A DNA stretch of 64,000 bases. Origin: Methylocystis bryophila. GTDB lineage: Bacteria; Pseudomonadota; Alphaproteobacteria; Rhizobiales; Beijerinckiaceae. The notes beneath the pieces were generated by a model. The model was not told the origin of the DNA. It searched no databases and saw nothing but the letters and a program-made list of their open reading frames with translations. This document shows, one piece after another, positions 45,646 to 55,808 of this stretch; position 1 is the stretch's first letter, and each line of letters begins with the position of its first letter. Position numbers and translations under genes: made by a program. The stretch spans positions 2,294,001 through 2,358,000 of the forward strand of contig NZ_AP027149.1 in the NCBI RefSeq assembly GCF_027925445.1, given 5' to 3'.

Positions 45646-47241
45646 CTACCTCGCCCCGTCGCGCAGCAGCTTGTAGTTGATCGCGTCGATCAGCGCCTCG
45701 AAGGACGCGTCGATCACATTGGCGGAGACGCCCACCGTCGACCAGCGCTCGCCCTTGGCGTCCGCGCATTCGACGAGCACACGCGTCACCGCGTCGGTGC
45801 CGCCTTGAAACACGCGCACGCGATAATCGACGAGCTTCACGTCGTCGATATAGCGCTGATAGTCGCCAAGGTCTTTTCGTAGCGCGAGGTCCAATGCGTT
45901 GATCGGTCCATTGCCTTCGGCTGCGGAAATCTTCGATTGGCCGTTGACATGGAGCTTGACGATCGCCTCGGCCCCGGCGTCCTCGAGCCCGCCGCTGCGC
46001 GCAAAGCGTCGATCCACGGCGACGCTGTAGCGCTCGACGTCGAAGAAATGCGGCGCCTCGCCCAGCAAGCGCTTGGCCAGGAGATAAAAGGAGGCGTCGG
46101 CGCCCTCGTAGGCGTAGCCCTGCGACTCTTTTTCCTTGACCTCGTCCAACAAGCGCCCGAGGCGCGGATCGTCCCTGTCGAGCGCGACGCCGAGGCGCGT
46201 GAGCTCGGCGACGATATTCGATTTCCCCGCCTGGTCGGAGACGAGCACGCGACGCCGATTGCCGACGCTCTCGGGCGGCACATGCTCATAGGTGCGCGAG
46301 TCCGTGAGCACCGCGGAGGCGTGAATTCCGGCCTTTGTCGCAAAGGCGCTGGCGCCGACATAAGGCGCATGCCGGTTCGGCGCGCGGTTCAACAGCTCGT
46401 CCAGCGCGTGACTGACGCGCGTCAGATGCTGGAGCGTCTCTCGCGAGACGCCGATCTCGAAGTTTTGGCCGAATTCGTCCTTGAGCAGCAGAGTGGGGAT
46501 GATCGTCGTGAGATTGGCGTTGCCGCAACGTTCGCCGAGGCCATTGAGCGAACCTTGAATTTGCCGGGCGCCCGCACGAACCGCGGCGAGGGAATTGGCG
46601 ACTGCCTGGCCCGTGTCGTCATGAGCATGGACGCCGAGCCGATCGCCGGGGATATGTTTCGTCACCGCGCGGACGATGCGCTCGACCTCATGAGGGAGCG
46701 AGCCGCCATTGGTGTCGCAAAGCACGATCCATCGCGCGCCGGCTTCCATTGCGGCCTGGGCGCAGGCGAGCGCATAGCTTTCATTGCCCTTGAAGCCGTC
46801 GAAGAAGTGCTCGCAATCGACGATCGCTTCCTTGCCGCGCGTGACGACAGCGCGCACAGACTGCGTGATGGCTTGAAGATTGTCCTCCTCCGTCGAGCGC
46901 AGCGCGACGCGCACCTGATAGTCCCAAGTCTTGGCGACAAGGACGACGGCGTCGGACGCACAATCGAGCAGCGCCGCGACGCCCGGATCGTTCTCGACCG
47001 AGCGGCCTTGTCGGCGCGTCATGCCGAAGGCCGCGAAACGCGCTTTGAGGGGCGGACGCGTGGCGAAGAATTCCGTGTCGAGCGGATTGGCGCCGGGATA
47101 GCCGCCCTCGATATAGTCAATCCCGAGTTCGTCGAGCATCGTCGCGATCTGGCGCTTGTCGTCGAGCGAGAAGTCGACGCCGACGGTCTGAGCGCCGTCC
47201 CGCAATGTCGTGTCGAGGAGCGTGAGCCTTTCCTTCGTCAT
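45646..47241 (-). CDS. cimA: (R)-citramalate synthase
   Basis: 531 residues from ATG at 47241, whose codon overlaps the stop of the GNAT gene (ATGA). The N-terminal TIM barrel has LLDTTLRDGAQTVGVDFSLD and LGVHAHDDTGQAVANSLAAV (metal-binding His pair); the C-terminal ~130 residues form the LeuA-type regulatory domain. The long length and DGAQTVGVDFSL start match the CimA group rather than LeuA. It condenses acetyl-CoA with pyruvate to citramalate, a threonine-independent route to isoleucine. Confidence 0.9.
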   Translation of the reverse strand: MTKERLTLLDTTLRDGAQTVGVDFSLDDKRQIATMLDELGIDYIEGGYPGANPLDTEFFATRPPLKARFAAFGMTRRQGRSVENDPGVAALLDCASDAVVLVAKTWDYQVRVALRSTEEDNLQAITQSVRAVVTRGKEAIVDCEHFFDGFKGNESYALACAQAAMEAGARWIVLCDTNGGSLPHEVERIVRAVTKHIPGDRLGVHAHDDTGQAVANSLAAVRAGARQIQGSLNGLGERCGNANLTTIIPTLLLKDEFGQNFEIGVSRETLQHLTRVSHALDELLNRAPNRHAPYVGASAFATKAGIHASAVLTDSRTYEHVPPESVGNRRRVLVSDQAGKSNIVAELTRLGVALDRDDPRLGRLLDEVKEKESQGYAYEGADASFYLLAKRLLGEAPHFFDVERYSVAVDRRFARSGGLEDAGAEAIVKLHVNGQSKISAAEGNGPINALDLALRKDLGDYQRYIDDVKLVDYRVRVFQGGTDAVTRVLVECADAKGERWSTVGVSANVIDASFEALIDAINYKLLRDGAR

Positions 47242-47771
47242 TGCGGGCGGCCCGTCGGGGCTGCGAGCCGTGGGTCGACTTCTGGCTTGACGAGCTCCTT
47301 GGTCATGCGCGTGCGCCCGAGCCATTCGCCGTCGAGCTCGACTGTGTTGCGGCTTTGCGCCGTAAAGCCGCGGTTCGCGAAAAAATTGCGCGCGGCGTCG
47401 GAGGCCTCGACCTCTAGTCTCGCAGCTCTTCTCGCGGCGGCGAGCTTTTCCAATGCGTCGAGCAGCGCCGAGCCGACGCCTCGGCGCGCGAAATCGGGGT
47501 GAACATAGAGCATCTCGACCCTCTCGTTTTTTTCGAGCGCCGCGAAGCCGGCGATTTCCTTTTCGACGAGGGCGACGAGGGTGAGCGCTTTCGCGAGCTT
47601 GGCCGTGAAGGCCGCCTCGTCGTCGGCGCGCGCGGCCCAGGCGGCGCGCTGACCCTCATCGTAAAAATCCTCGGTGAGCGCCTCGATGCTCTCACGAAAG
47701 AGCACGGCGAGACGCGGCGCGTCGGCGAGTAGGAAGGGTCGCAGCGTAGGCGCGGCGTGGAAGCTTCCCAT
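47238..47771 (-). CDS. GNAT-family N-acetyltransferase
   Basis: 177 residues from ATG at 47771. The acetyl-CoA binding loop is visible as VEMLYVHPDFARRGVGSALL, and the C-terminal strand has ARNFFANRGFTAQSRNTVEL. It resembles small acetyltransferases acting on amino groups or small molecules; the substrate is unknown. The stop overlaps the cimA start, and a 40-residue membrane protein ends 3 nt upstream of its start codon, so the three are probably co-translated. Confidence 0.85.
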   Translation of the reverse strand: MGSFHAAPTLRPFLLADAPRLAVLFRESIEALTEDFYDEGQRAAWAARADDEAAFTAKLAKALTLVALVEKEIAGFAALEKNERVEMLYVHPDFARRGVGSALLDALEKLAAARRAARLEVEASDAARNFFANRGFTAQSRNTVELDGEWLGRTRMTKELVKPEVDPRLAAPTGRPQ

Positions 47772-47773
47772 CT

Positions 47774-47896
47774 TTAAAAGACGCCCAGGAGATGGAGGGC
47801 GATTGCGGATGCGAAGACCAACACGAGCAGCTTGAAGCTCAGATAGCTCAGCCAGTGCGCCGGAAAGGGCAGGGATTTCTTCCAATCGTCAGCCAT
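47774..47896 (-). CDS. Small membrane protein (40 aa)
   Basis: ATG at 47896 with AGGAG 7 nt upstream; stop TAA at 47774-47776, 2 nt before the GNAT start. The product has a polar start (MADDWKKSLPFPAHWL) followed by one hydrophobic helix (LSFKLLVLVFASAIALHLL). No family recognised. The ribosome-binding site and tight spacing to the next gene support expression. Confidence 0.55.
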   Translation of the reverse strand: MADDWKKSLPFPAHWLSYLSFKLLVLVFASAIALHLLGVF

Positions 47897-47928
47897 GGGG
47901 AGACTCCTTTGGGTTGCGCGCCTCTTGT

Positions 47929-48060
47929 GTCGTGAGCGCGAGCCATAATGGTTTCGACGACGCCGTCGAGGTTTTCGTCTATCTCAGGGTTCCAGAAGCG
48001 CAGGGTTAGAAAACCAAGCTCAGCGAAATGCGCGTCGCGGCCCGCATCATGGGCGATGCC
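47929..48060 (-). pseudogene. DUF559 endonuclease-like C-terminal fragment
   Basis: Translated on the minus strand this gives AGRDAHFAELGFLTLRFWNP then EIDENLDGVVETI, the conserved end of DUF559 (Vsr/restriction-fold) proteins. The N-terminal half, with the nuclease start, is missing; upstream sequence is repeat DNA (48068-48261). No start codon or ribosome-binding site is convincing, so I call it a remnant. Confidence 0.7.
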
Positions 48061-48067
48061 GCCGCAG

Positions 48068-48261
48068 CCGTCATGGCCGGGCTTGTCCCGGCCATCCACG
48101 CCGAGACGATGAGGCGTGCTGTGAGAATTCGCGCGAACGTCTTGCGACTTCACTAAGAACCTGTCCCGCGCGCGACCCTGGAGGCATGAAGCTTCCGTTT
48201 GATTGCCAATGATTCGGAAGCCGCCCGGCGTGGATGGCCGGGACAAGCCCGGCCATGACGG
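48068..48261. repeat. 194-bp element with 36-bp terminal inverted repeats
   Basis: Left arm 48068-48103 is the exact complement of right arm 48226-48261. Each arm contains the short palindrome atggccggg...cccggccat. The 122-bp interior is non-coding and has no transposase. The arms recall a palindrome common in Bradyrhizobium and relatives. It adjoins the DUF559 fragment on one side and the cysS 3' region on the other. Confidence 0.85.
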
Positions 48262-48365
48262 GTTCCGGAGATTAGCGATTTCCTTAGCCCTTGCGGGGAG
48301 GGTGGCGAGCGAAGCGAGCCGGGTGGGGGGTGTTCTCGCGAACCGGGTGGGGGACTGCAACGCGA

Positions 48366-49781
48366 TCATCGCTTCACCTCCCAGGTCGTCGTGCCGTCCT
48401 TATTGTCCTTGAGCGCGACGCCCATGCTCGCCAGCTCGTCGCGGATGCGGTCGGACTCGGCCCAGTTTTTTGCGGCGCGCGCAGCGAGGCGGGCTGAGAT
48501 CAGAGACCCGACGAGCGAGATGTCGACCGACAGATTCGCTTCTCGCTCGACCCAAGCGGCGTACGATCTTAAATCTATGCCGAGCAACTTCAGGGAGAAT
48601 TCAAGTTCTCGTCCATCGTCAATCGCGTGGATGACCGTGAGGGCAAACGGCGTGTTTAGGTCGTCAGAGAGCGCTTCCAACACTGTTTCGACTCCGGCGA
48701 GCCCACCGCCGTAACCACTCCCGTCAGGCGCGCCGAATCCCACTCCGAAGCCATCGTTCGCCATGTCAGCGAGTCCCGCTTCCGCGGTCCATTTTCGCAG
48801 GCTAAGCTCCGCCTCCTCCAACGCCTTCACGGTAAAATCAATTGGCTGGCGGTAGTGCGTGCGCAGCATGGCGAGGCGCAGCACCTCGCCCGGCCATTTG
48901 CGGCCGCCAAACTTCTCCGTGTGCAGCAGCTCATGGATCGTGATGAAATTCCCCAGGCTCTTGGACATTTTCTCGCCCTCGACCTGCAGGAATCCGTTGT
49001 GCATCCAGACATTCGCCATCACGTCGGAATGAAACGCGCAGCGCGACTGCGCGATCTCGTTCTCGTGATGCGGGAAGACGAGATCGATGCCGCCGCCGTG
49101 GATGTCGAAACTCTCGCCGAGATGCTTCCAGCTCATCGCCGAGCATTCGAGATGCCAGCCCGGCCGCCCATAGCCCCAGGGGCTTTCCCAGCCCGGCTCG
49201 TTTTCTTTTGAGGGCTTCCACAAAACGAAGTCCATCTCGCCGCGCTTATAGGGCGCGACCTCGACCCGCGCGCCGGCGAGCATCTCGTCGAGCGAACGGC
49301 GTGACAAGCGGCCATAATCCGACATCGACGGCACGTCGAAGAGCACGTGTCCATCCGCCGCATAGGCGTGGCCCGAGGCGATGAGTTTTTCGACGATCGC
49401 GATCATCTCAGCGATATGCTCTGTCGCGCGCGGCTGCACGGTCGGCTCGAGGCAGCCCAGCGCCTTCACGTCTTCTTGGAAGATCTTGTTCGTCTCTTCC
49501 GTCAGCGCGCGGATCGAGATGCCGCGATCGGCGGCGCGGGCGTTGATCTTGTCGTCGACGTCGGTGATGTTGCGCACGTAGCGCACATGCTCCGGCCCGT
49601 AGAGATGTCGCAGCAGACGATAGAGCAGGTCGAAGACGATGAGCGGCCGCGCATTGCCGATATGGGCGTAGTCGTAGACCGTCGGCCCGCAGACATACAT
49701 GCGCACGTTCTTTTCGTCCAAGGGGCGAAAGACCTCCTTGGAGCGTGTCAGCGTGTTATAGAGCTTCAATTGCGGCGACAT
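48366..49781 (-). CDS. cysS: Cysteinyl-tRNA synthetase
   Basis: 471 residues, class I synthetase. HIGH region: [25 protein letters not shown] region: [19 protein letters not shown]. Zinc ligand context [20 protein letters not shown] is present. A segment around 345-375 ([20 protein letters not shown]) is Gly-rich and atypical, with base composition less GC-rich than the rest, perhaps a local insertion. It charges tRNA-Cys. Confidence 0.96.
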   Translation of the reverse strand: MSPQLKLYNTLTRSKEVFRPLDEKNVRMYVCGPTVYDYAHIGNARPLIVFDLLYRLLRHLYGPEHVRYVRNITDVDDKINARAADRGISIRALTEETNKIFQEDVKALGCLEPTVQPRATEHIAEMIAIVEKLIASGHAYAADGHVLFDVPSMSDYGRLSRRSLDEMLAGARVEVAPYKRGEMDFVLWKPSKENEPGWESPWGYGRPGWHLECSAMSWKHLGESFDIHGGGIDLVFPHHENEIAQSRCAFHSDVMANVWMHNGFLQVEGEKMSKSLGNFITIHELLHTEKFGGRKWPGEVLRLAMLRTHYRQPIDFTVKALEEAELSLRKWTAEAGLADMANDGFGVGFGAPDGSGYGGGLAGVETVLEALSDDLNTPFALTVIHAIDDGRELEFSLKLLGIDLRSYAAWVEREANLSVDISLVGSLISARLAARAAKNWAESDRIRDELASMGVALKDNKDGTTTWEVKR

Positions 49782-50039
49782 GAGAATTTCCGGGCCTTTC
49801 GGCCGGGCGTCGCTCTGGATGTCAAGCAGTCGTGACGGCGCCGGCCAGCTTTTGGGCTAGCGAATAATGATCCGGCCGCAGCAGAGCGGGAGACGGAGGC
49901 GGAGCGTCATGCAAAGACCTTGCCCTCGGGGCGCGCTCCCGTCAAGCGAAACCCGAGCGCGGCGCCGCATTCTTCGTCCCGAGCTTAAGGATGTCGAAAT
50001 TTCTCCCGCTCCGGGCTCTTCGGCGCTAGGTTTAGTCTC

Positions 50040-51020
50040 ATGCGCGCGATGGTGTTGAAACAGCCGGGCGAGCGGCTCGTCCTGGAGGAGCGGCTGGAGC
50101 CCCGTCCGGGGCCGGGCGAGCTGCTGCTTCAGGTCGAAGCCTGCGGCGTCTGCCGCACGGATCTCCACGTCGTCGACGGCGATCTGCCTGACCCGCGCCT
50201 TCCCATCGTGCCCGGGCATGAGATCGTCGGCCACGTCGTCGCCCAAGGCCAAGGCGTCGCCGCGCCCCTCGGCGGGCGCTTTGGCGCGCCTTGGCTGGGC
50301 CATACCTGCGGCCATTGTCCCTATTGCATGAGCGGCCACGAGAACCTCTGCGACACGCCGCTCTTCACCGGCTACACGCGCGACGGGGGCTTCGCGACCC
50401 ATGTCGTGGTCGATGCGGCCTATGCCTTTCCGCTGCCCGAGGACGCCGACCCGGTCGCTTTGGCCCCGCTGCTCTGCGCGGGACTCATCGGTTGGCGTTC
50501 GCTTAAGGCCGCTGGCGGCGCGCCGCGGATCGGGCTCTACGGCTTCGGCGCAGCGGCGCATATCGTCGCGCAGGTCTGCCGCTGGCAGGGGAGGCGCGTC
50601 TTTGCTTTCACCAAGCCCGGCGACGCGACGTCACAAAATTTCGCGCGCGCGCTCGGGGCGGAATGGGCGGGCGGCTCCGACGAGGCGCCGCCGGAAAAGC
50701 TCGACGCGGCGATCCTCTATGCGCCGGTCGGCGCGCTCGTGCCCTTGGCCTTGAAGGCTCTGCGCAAGGGAGGCCGCGTCGTCTGCGCCGGCATCCATAT
50801 GAGCGACATTCCGAGCTTCCCTTATGATTTGATCTGGGGCGAGCGCAGTGTCGTCTCGGTCGCGAATCTCACGCGCGCCGACGGCGATGAGTTTCTCGAC
50901 GTCGCCCGCCGCGCCAAAATCGAGACGGTGACGCGAAGCTATCCGCTGGAGCGCGCCAACGAAGCGCTCGACGATCTGCGCGCGGGGCGCTTCGACGGCG
51001 CCGCCGTTCTGACGATGTGA
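50040..51020 (+). CDS. Zinc-dependent alcohol dehydrogenase
   Basis: 326 residues, medium-chain reductase fold. Catalytic zinc: CGVCRTDLH with the PGHEIVGHV motif; structural zinc: CGHCPYCMSGHENLC. The cofactor domain begins around GLYGFGAAAHIVAQVCRWQG. The pattern matches bacterial zinc-binding dehydrogenases of the AdhA/AdhP type that oxidise primary alcohols with NAD. Divergent from cysS (258-bp gap with no other signal seen). Confidence 0.9.
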   Translation: MRAMVLKQPGERLVLEERLEPRPGPGELLLQVEACGVCRTDLHVVDGDLPDPRLPIVPGHEIVGHVVAQGQGVAAPLGGRFGAPWLGHTCGHCPYCMSGHENLCDTPLFTGYTRDGGFATHVVVDAAYAFPLPEDADPVALAPLLCAGLIGWRSLKAAGGAPRIGLYGFGAAAHIVAQVCRWQGRRVFAFTKPGDATSQNFARALGAEWAGGSDEAPPEKLDAAILYAPVGALVPLALKALRKGGRVVCAGIHMSDIPSFPYDLIWGERSVVSVANLTRADGDEFLDVARRAKIETVTRSYPLERANEALDDLRAGRFDGAAVLTM

Positions 51021-51034
51021 GAGCGTCTCGCCTT

Positions 51035-52468
51035 TCAGTCGAGGCCCGGCGGCAGAAAGTCGAAACGATACAGTGCGCCGAAGTGCAACGAATTTTGCCG
51101 CGGGCGCCAGCGCGCGCTCGCGCGATCGTCATGGCCGGAGTCGAGCTGAATTCCGCCGAACTCCGCGTGGCGGAACTCGATGCGCGCGGCCCAATGCGCG
51201 TCGAGCGCATAATCGACGCCGCCGCCCACCGTCCATCCGACATGCGCCGCGTCGAAACTCGTTCCAAAGGCCGATGCGAAGAAATTCTGGCCCACCGCGC
51301 CGCCCGAGCCAAAGAACAGGAAGCGATCCACGGGCAAGCCAATGCGGCCGCGGCCCCAGGCCTGCGCATCGACGCGCGGCGCGAGCGTCGCGCCGAACCG
51401 CTGTCTCGCGCTCAGATCGCCGTCGGCGGCGACTTCCGTCTCGACGCCGAAGACGATCTGGCCGAAGCGCCAGTTCACGCCGGAGAAGGGGCCGCCGAAG
51501 ATGCGCGTTCCGTAAAGCGTGGCGCTGATCGGCGGGAAATCGCTCAGCGCGTCGGTTTCATCGCTTAACGTGTTGGTTTCTCTGACATGCCAGCGCGCAA
51601 GCCCGGCGCCGGCGCCGACGTAAAAGCCCGACCATTCGGAGAATGGGTGTGAGACTTCCACCTTCTCTTTGGGCTTTGGCGACGCCTTTTCCTCGCCTCC
51701 GGTCGCGGAGAGTCCGAGATACCAGGAGTATTTGTTGGTCTGCTCTGCGTTCTGGATGCCGCGCCCCGCCGAGGCATAGATCTTCAGATGCTCGGTGATC
51801 TTGTAGGTCGCGCCGACGTTGAACGCGCTCGAGTCGCGATCGTCCGGAGCGTCCGCTGACTCGTGATTGAGCTCGACGCCGACCGAGAGATCGTCCGTGA
51901 TCTTGCGTTGCAGCACCGCGCCAGCGAACCAGTAATTCTTGTTGCCCGGACCGGGATTGATCCAGTAGCCGCCGCCGCCGTAAAGCGTCCAATCGCCAAA
52001 CTCTCTTTGCGCCCAAACGGGAAAAAAGGCGTGGACGTACCCTGTGCCGAGGTTGCGCTTGGAATCGCCAGTAGGGGGCTCGATCGCCGGCACGATGCTG
52101 ATCGTCAGCGGCGAGCCGTTCTCATCTTGCTTGAAAAGCTCCTGCTTCCAGCTGATGTCGACGTCCCCCGTTCCCCAGTCGTTCGGCGCGTCCTTCTGGG
52201 GCTGGTAGACCATCGGCGCAACGACCGCGATACTGGTTCCGGTGAAAGGCGAGAAGTTGAATTCGACGCCCGGCGTCGCGCCGGAAGAAACATGCAACGC
52301 GCGATTATTCGCGCCGAAGGTGATGAGCTCCCAATCCCCGGGCTTGCCGGGGTCAGGATCGTCTGTGCTGAAAGGCGGACCGGCCGACGCCGGCGGCGGG
52401 CGAAGCAGCAAAGCCAGAAAGGCCGCGGTTAAGCCCGCGAGACCGCCGCTTCGTCGCCTGCGTCGCAC
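51035..52468 (-). CDS. Two-domain outer-membrane beta-barrel protein
   Basis: 477 residues from GTG at 52468 (GGAG upstream), which begins a good signal peptide (MRRRRRSGGLAGLTAAFLAL); a TTG at 52513 is the alternative. Residues ~30-265 look like a transporter-type barrel (PPFSTDDPDPGKPGDWELI; YVHAFFPVWAQREFGDWTLY; LKIYASAGRGIQNAEQTNKY), as in the phenol-degradation MetA-like family. After a Lys-rich linker, residues ~280-477 form an Omp25/Omp31-like barrel (FSEWSGFYVGAGAGLARWH; VGGGVDYALDAHWAARIEFR) ending in aromatic FDFLPPGLD. Fusion of two complete barrels in one chain is unusual. Confidence 0.75.
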   Translation of the reverse strand: MRRRRRSGGLAGLTAAFLALLLRPPPASAGPPFSTDDPDPGKPGDWELITFGANNRALHVSSGATPGVEFNFSPFTGTSIAVVAPMVYQPQKDAPNDWGTGDVDISWKQELFKQDENGSPLTISIVPAIEPPTGDSKRNLGTGYVHAFFPVWAQREFGDWTLYGGGGYWINPGPGNKNYWFAGAVLQRKITDDLSVGVELNHESADAPDDRDSSAFNVGATYKITEHLKIYASAGRGIQNAEQTNKYSWYLGLSATGGEEKASPKPKEKVEVSHPFSEWSGFYVGAGAGLARWHVRETNTLSDETDALSDFPPISATLYGTRIFGGPFSGVNWRFGQIVFGVETEVAADGDLSARQRFGATLAPRVDAQAWGRGRIGLPVDRFLFFGSGGAVGQNFFASAFGTSFDAAHVGWTVGGGVDYALDAHWAARIEFRHAEFGGIQLDSGHDDRASARWRPRQNSLHFGALYRFDFLPPGLD

Positions 52469-52536
52469 CTCGATCTCCGCATTGTCGGTCTTGGCGAGGG
52501 TGTTGACTATCAACGGATTGTGGCGGCTTTGGCGCC

Positions 52537-52567
52537 CTGGACCGCGGGCCTTCAGCCCGCGGTCCAG
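52537..52567. repeat. Short GC-rich inverted repeat after thrS
   Basis: Perfect 13-bp arms ctggaccgcgggc (52537-52549) and gcccgcggtccag (52555-52567) with loop cttca. The core ggaccgcg-gcc is shared with the 30-bp hairpin at 39663. It lies 7 nt beyond the thrS stop and may aid 3'-end formation. Confidence 0.8.
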
Positions 52568-52573
52568 CCTGCG

Positions 52574-54511
52574 TCAGCTTTGAGTCTTCAAGTCCGGCGG
52601 GGTGGCCTCCTCGACCAAAGCCGCGAGCGCCGCCTCAAGCGTCTCGACCTTTTGCTCTTGCGAGCCGAGCCGTCGGATCGAGATCTTGCGCTCGGCCGCC
52701 TCCTTCTTGCCGGCGATGAGCAGCACGGGGATCTTGGTCAGCGAATGCTCGCGCACCTTATAGGAGATCTTCTCGTTTCGAAGATCGACCTCGACGTTGA
52801 GCCCGCGCTTTCTCGCTTCCGCCGCGATTTCGAGCGCATAATCGTCGGCGTCCTGCACGATCGTGCAGACCATGATCTGCACGGGCGAGAGCCACAGCGG
52901 CAGATGGCCGGCGTAATGCTCGATCAATATGCCGGTGAAGCGTTCGAGCGAGCCGAACATGGCGCGATGCACCATGACGGGAGTCTTCTTCTCGGAATCC
53001 GCGCCGATGTAGAAGGCTCCGAAGCGTCCGGGCAGGTTGAAGTCGACCTGCGTCGTGCCGCATTGCCATTCCCGGCCGATCGCGTCGCGCAGCGTATATT
53101 CGAGCTTTGGACCATAGAAGGCCCCTTCGCCCGGCTGCACCGAGGTCTTCATCCCGCGCTTCGCCAGCTCGTCCAGCACCTTCGAGAGCGCGGCCTCCGC
53201 CTTGTCCCAGGCCTCGTCCGAGCCGACGCGCTTCTCCGGCCGCGTCGAGAGCTTCACGACGATGTCGTCGAAGCCGAAGTCGCCATAGATCGACAGGATC
53301 AGATCGTTGATCTCCAGCGCCTGCGCCATGATCTGCTCCTCGGAGCAGAAAATATGCGCGTCGTCTTGTGTGAAGGCGCGCACGCGCATGACGCCGTGCA
53401 GCGCGCCCGAGGGCTCATAGCGATGCACGACGCCGAACTCGGCGATCTTCACGGGGAGGTCGCGATAGGACTTCAGACCGTTCTTGAAGAGCGCGACATG
53501 GCCCGGGCAGTTCATGGGCTTTAGCGCGAAGATGCGCTCGTCCTCGGTTTTGGTGAGGAACATGTTCTCGCGATAGGTCTGCCAATGGCCAGACGTCTCC
53601 CACAGCGCGCGGTCCAGCACCTGCGGCGTGTTGACCTCCTGATAGCCCACGGCCTTCTGTCGGCGGCGCATGTAGGAGACGAGCGTTTGGAACAGCGTCC
53701 AGCCCTTGGCGTGCCAGAAGACCGCGCCCGGCCCCTCCTCCTGGAAGTGGAAGAGACCCATCTCGCGCCCGAGGCGCCGATGGTCGCGTCGCTCGGCTTC
53801 CTCGAGACGATGCAGATAGGCGTCAAGCTCTTCCTGCTTGGTCCAGGCCGTGCCGTAAATGCGTGAGAGCATCGGGCGGTTGCTGTCCCCGCGCCAATAG
53901 GCTCCGGCGACCTTCATCAGCTTGAAGGCCGTCCCGATCTTGCCCGTCGAGGTCAGATGCGGGCCGCGGCAGAGGTCGAGCCAATCGCCCTGCTTGTAGA
54001 TCGAGAGGTCCTCGCTGCCGGGGATGGATTCAATGAGCTCGCCCTTGAAGGCCTCGCCCTTCTTTTCAAAAAAGTCGAGCGCTTCGTTGCGCGACCAGAC
54101 CTCGCGCACGATCGGGCGATCGCGCGCGATGATCTCGCGCATCTTCTTCTCGATGCCAGGCAGGTCCTCGGGCGTGAAAGGCTCGTTGCGATAGAAGTCG
54201 TAGTAGAAGCCGTTCTCGATGACGGGGCCGATCGTCACCTGCGTGCCGGGATAAAGCTCCTGCACCGCTTCGGCGAGCACATGCGCGCAATCATGGCGAA
54301 TGAGCTCCAGCGCACGCGGATCGTCGCGGGAGACGAATTCTATCTTCGCGTCTCGCTTCAGCGGCGTCGAGAGGTCGCTGAGCGTCCCGTCGACGGTCAT
54401 GGCGACCGTGCGCTTGGCGAGCGAGGGCGAGATGGATTTGGCGATGTCGAGCCCGGAGACGCCCGGCTCGAACGGACGGGAGGCCCCGTCCGGGAAGGTG
54501 ACGTGGATCAT
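52574..54511 (-). CDS. thrS: Threonyl-tRNA synthetase
   Basis: 645 residues from ATG at 54511 ([20 protein letters not shown], the TGS domain). An open frame continues upstream for 78 codons without similarity. The editing domain follows ([20 protein letters not shown]), then the class II core with motif 2 and 3 regions (FRNEPS-like [40 protein letters not shown]) and the anticodon-binding domain. It charges tRNA-Thr. Divergent from a secreted-protein gene. Confidence 0.97.
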   Translation of the reverse strand: MIHVTFPDGASRPFEPGVSGLDIAKSISPSLAKRTVAMTVDGTLSDLSTPLKRDAKIEFVSRDDPRALELIRHDCAHVLAEAVQELYPGTQVTIGPVIENGFYYDFYRNEPFTPEDLPGIEKKMREIIARDRPIVREVWSRNEALDFFEKKGEAFKGELIESIPGSEDLSIYKQGDWLDLCRGPHLTSTGKIGTAFKLMKVAGAYWRGDSNRPMLSRIYGTAWTKQEELDAYLHRLEEAERRDHRRLGREMGLFHFQEEGPGAVFWHAKGWTLFQTLVSYMRRRQKAVGYQEVNTPQVLDRALWETSGHWQTYRENMFLTKTEDERIFALKPMNCPGHVALFKNGLKSYRDLPVKIAEFGVVHRYEPSGALHGVMRVRAFTQDDAHIFCSEEQIMAQALEINDLILSIYGDFGFDDIVVKLSTRPEKRVGSDEAWDKAEAALSKVLDELAKRGMKTSVQPGEGAFYGPKLEYTLRDAIGREWQCGTTQVDFNLPGRFGAFYIGADSEKKTPVMVHRAMFGSLERFTGILIEHYAGHLPLWLSPVQIMVCTIVQDADDYALEIAAEARKRGLNVEVDLRNEKISYKVREHSLTKIPVLLIAGKKEAAERKISIRRLGSQEQKVETLEAALAALVEEATPPDLKTQS

Positions 54512-54743
54512 GGTCTCTCCTTTGCGCTCAGTCGCCGCTGCGAGCCGGCGTGAGGCGCGAAAATCGCCCGCAGAAAGCGGGCGAGATGGATTTAGCGGCA
54601 GGGCAGGGGGCGTGGCAATGGCCGAGAGGGAGAGCAAGCGCCGTCCGGACTGGAAATCAAGCGCTGCCGCGCAACGTAACAGCAGCGGATCTGTGTAGCG
54701 AGCAGCCAAGTTACAGGCGCTCGCCCTCCTTATGGAGGCGGCC

Positions 54744-55772
54744 ATGCAGCGTCGACGACTGATTTTGTCGCTTTTTTACTTGCTCGCGCCGCAGGGCGCG
54801 CAGGCGGCTGGCGTGACTTCCATCACGCCGAACCCATCGCCCGGAATAGCCTGCAAGTTGAACACGATAAAAATCGCAGGCGCCGGGACCTGCAGCGGTG
54901 TGCAGTTCAATCTCGGTGACGGAACGAACATTGTGAATTTGCCGGGAACATTCCCGCTGCTCGTCTATCACACCTATAGATCCGCCGGATCCTATCCGCT
55001 GACCGCCCAAGGCGAGGGACAATGCGCTGGCGCGGTCCACGCAAGCCTTCAGGTCATCGGACCGACGATCACCTCGGTGTTTCCCTTCTCCGTCATCAAG
55101 CCGGGCGGCTCGATCATTCTGCAGGGCGAGAACTTTGGCAGCTTGCCGGGCCAGATCGTCATCAGATTCCAAGGCCAGTTGATCGGAACCAATCTCGAAA
55201 ACATTCAGTGGGGAGACGCCTTCGCCGCGGGAACGATTCCCCAAGGCATAAGCGGTCAGCCCGACCAGAGGGCTTCGATCTATGTCGTCGCGAGCTGCGG
55301 CGCGGTAAGCAATTCGATCACCGCGCAATTCACGGCGAGTCGCGATCTCGTCGCACTTCCCTTCGACGACATTGGCTGCTCGTCGACGGCTACGCTTGGC
55401 AACAGCGACGCCTGCCAGAAGAACGGGAGCTACGGCACGCCCTTGGAGTGCGCGCTCTCCCCCACCTTTGGCCTGGAGCCTGGGCCTACGGGATTTCAAG
55501 GTTATCACGCCTCCGGCTGGGGCTTTTCGGGGGAGGCGGGCAATGATCAGTTTTCGGGGCCGAGCCTAAAGAACGGCTGGGGGTTCGCTTCGGCGTCGTC
55601 GTTCTCGGGGGACTATATCGGGACCTTCTATCAGCCTACCTATTGGTTTCAGAGCTCTGTCGGCGATGCGAATCCGAAAGTCTCCGTAAACTGGCAGGCC
55701 GACAACTGCGGCCTGATCTTCTATTATGCGGATATCTACATATCCGGCCCCACGGGTGTGCCTTATCAATGA
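54744..55772 (+). CDS. Exported protein with PKD-like and IPT/TIG domains
   Basis: 342 residues from ATG at 54744, with GGAGG 5 nt upstream; an ATG at 54732 is too early. Signal peptide [24 protein letters not shown]-like domain (about 20-100, [30 protein letters not shown]) is followed by an IPT/TIG Ig-fold ([20 protein letters not shown]). The C-terminal ~130 residues are rich in Gly, Ser, aromatic residues and paired cysteines ([18 protein letters not shown]), suggesting disulfides and a surface or secreted role. Function unknown. A second exported protein follows 36 nt later. Confidence 0.7.
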   Translation: MQRRRLILSLFYLLAPQGAQAAGVTSITPNPSPGIACKLNTIKIAGAGTCSGVQFNLGDGTNIVNLPGTFPLLVYHTYRSAGSYPLTAQGEGQCAGAVHASLQVIGPTITSVFPFSVIKPGGSIILQGENFGSLPGQIVIRFQGQLIGTNLENIQWGDAFAAGTIPQGISGQPDQRASIYVVASCGAVSNSITAQFTASRDLVALPFDDIGCSSTATLGNSDACQKNGSYGTPLECALSPTFGLEPGPTGFQGYHASGWGFSGEAGNDQFSGPSLKNGWGFASASSFSGDYIGTFYQPTYWFQSSVGDANPKVSVNWQADNCGLIFYYADIYISGPTGVPYQ

Positions 55773-55808
55773 GCGCATCGCGCCGAATGCATTGAGAGGG
55801 GACAGGTC

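Noticed and set aside
48068..48261. Insertion sequence
   Set aside because: There are inverted ends but no transposase frame; treated as a non-autonomous repeat.
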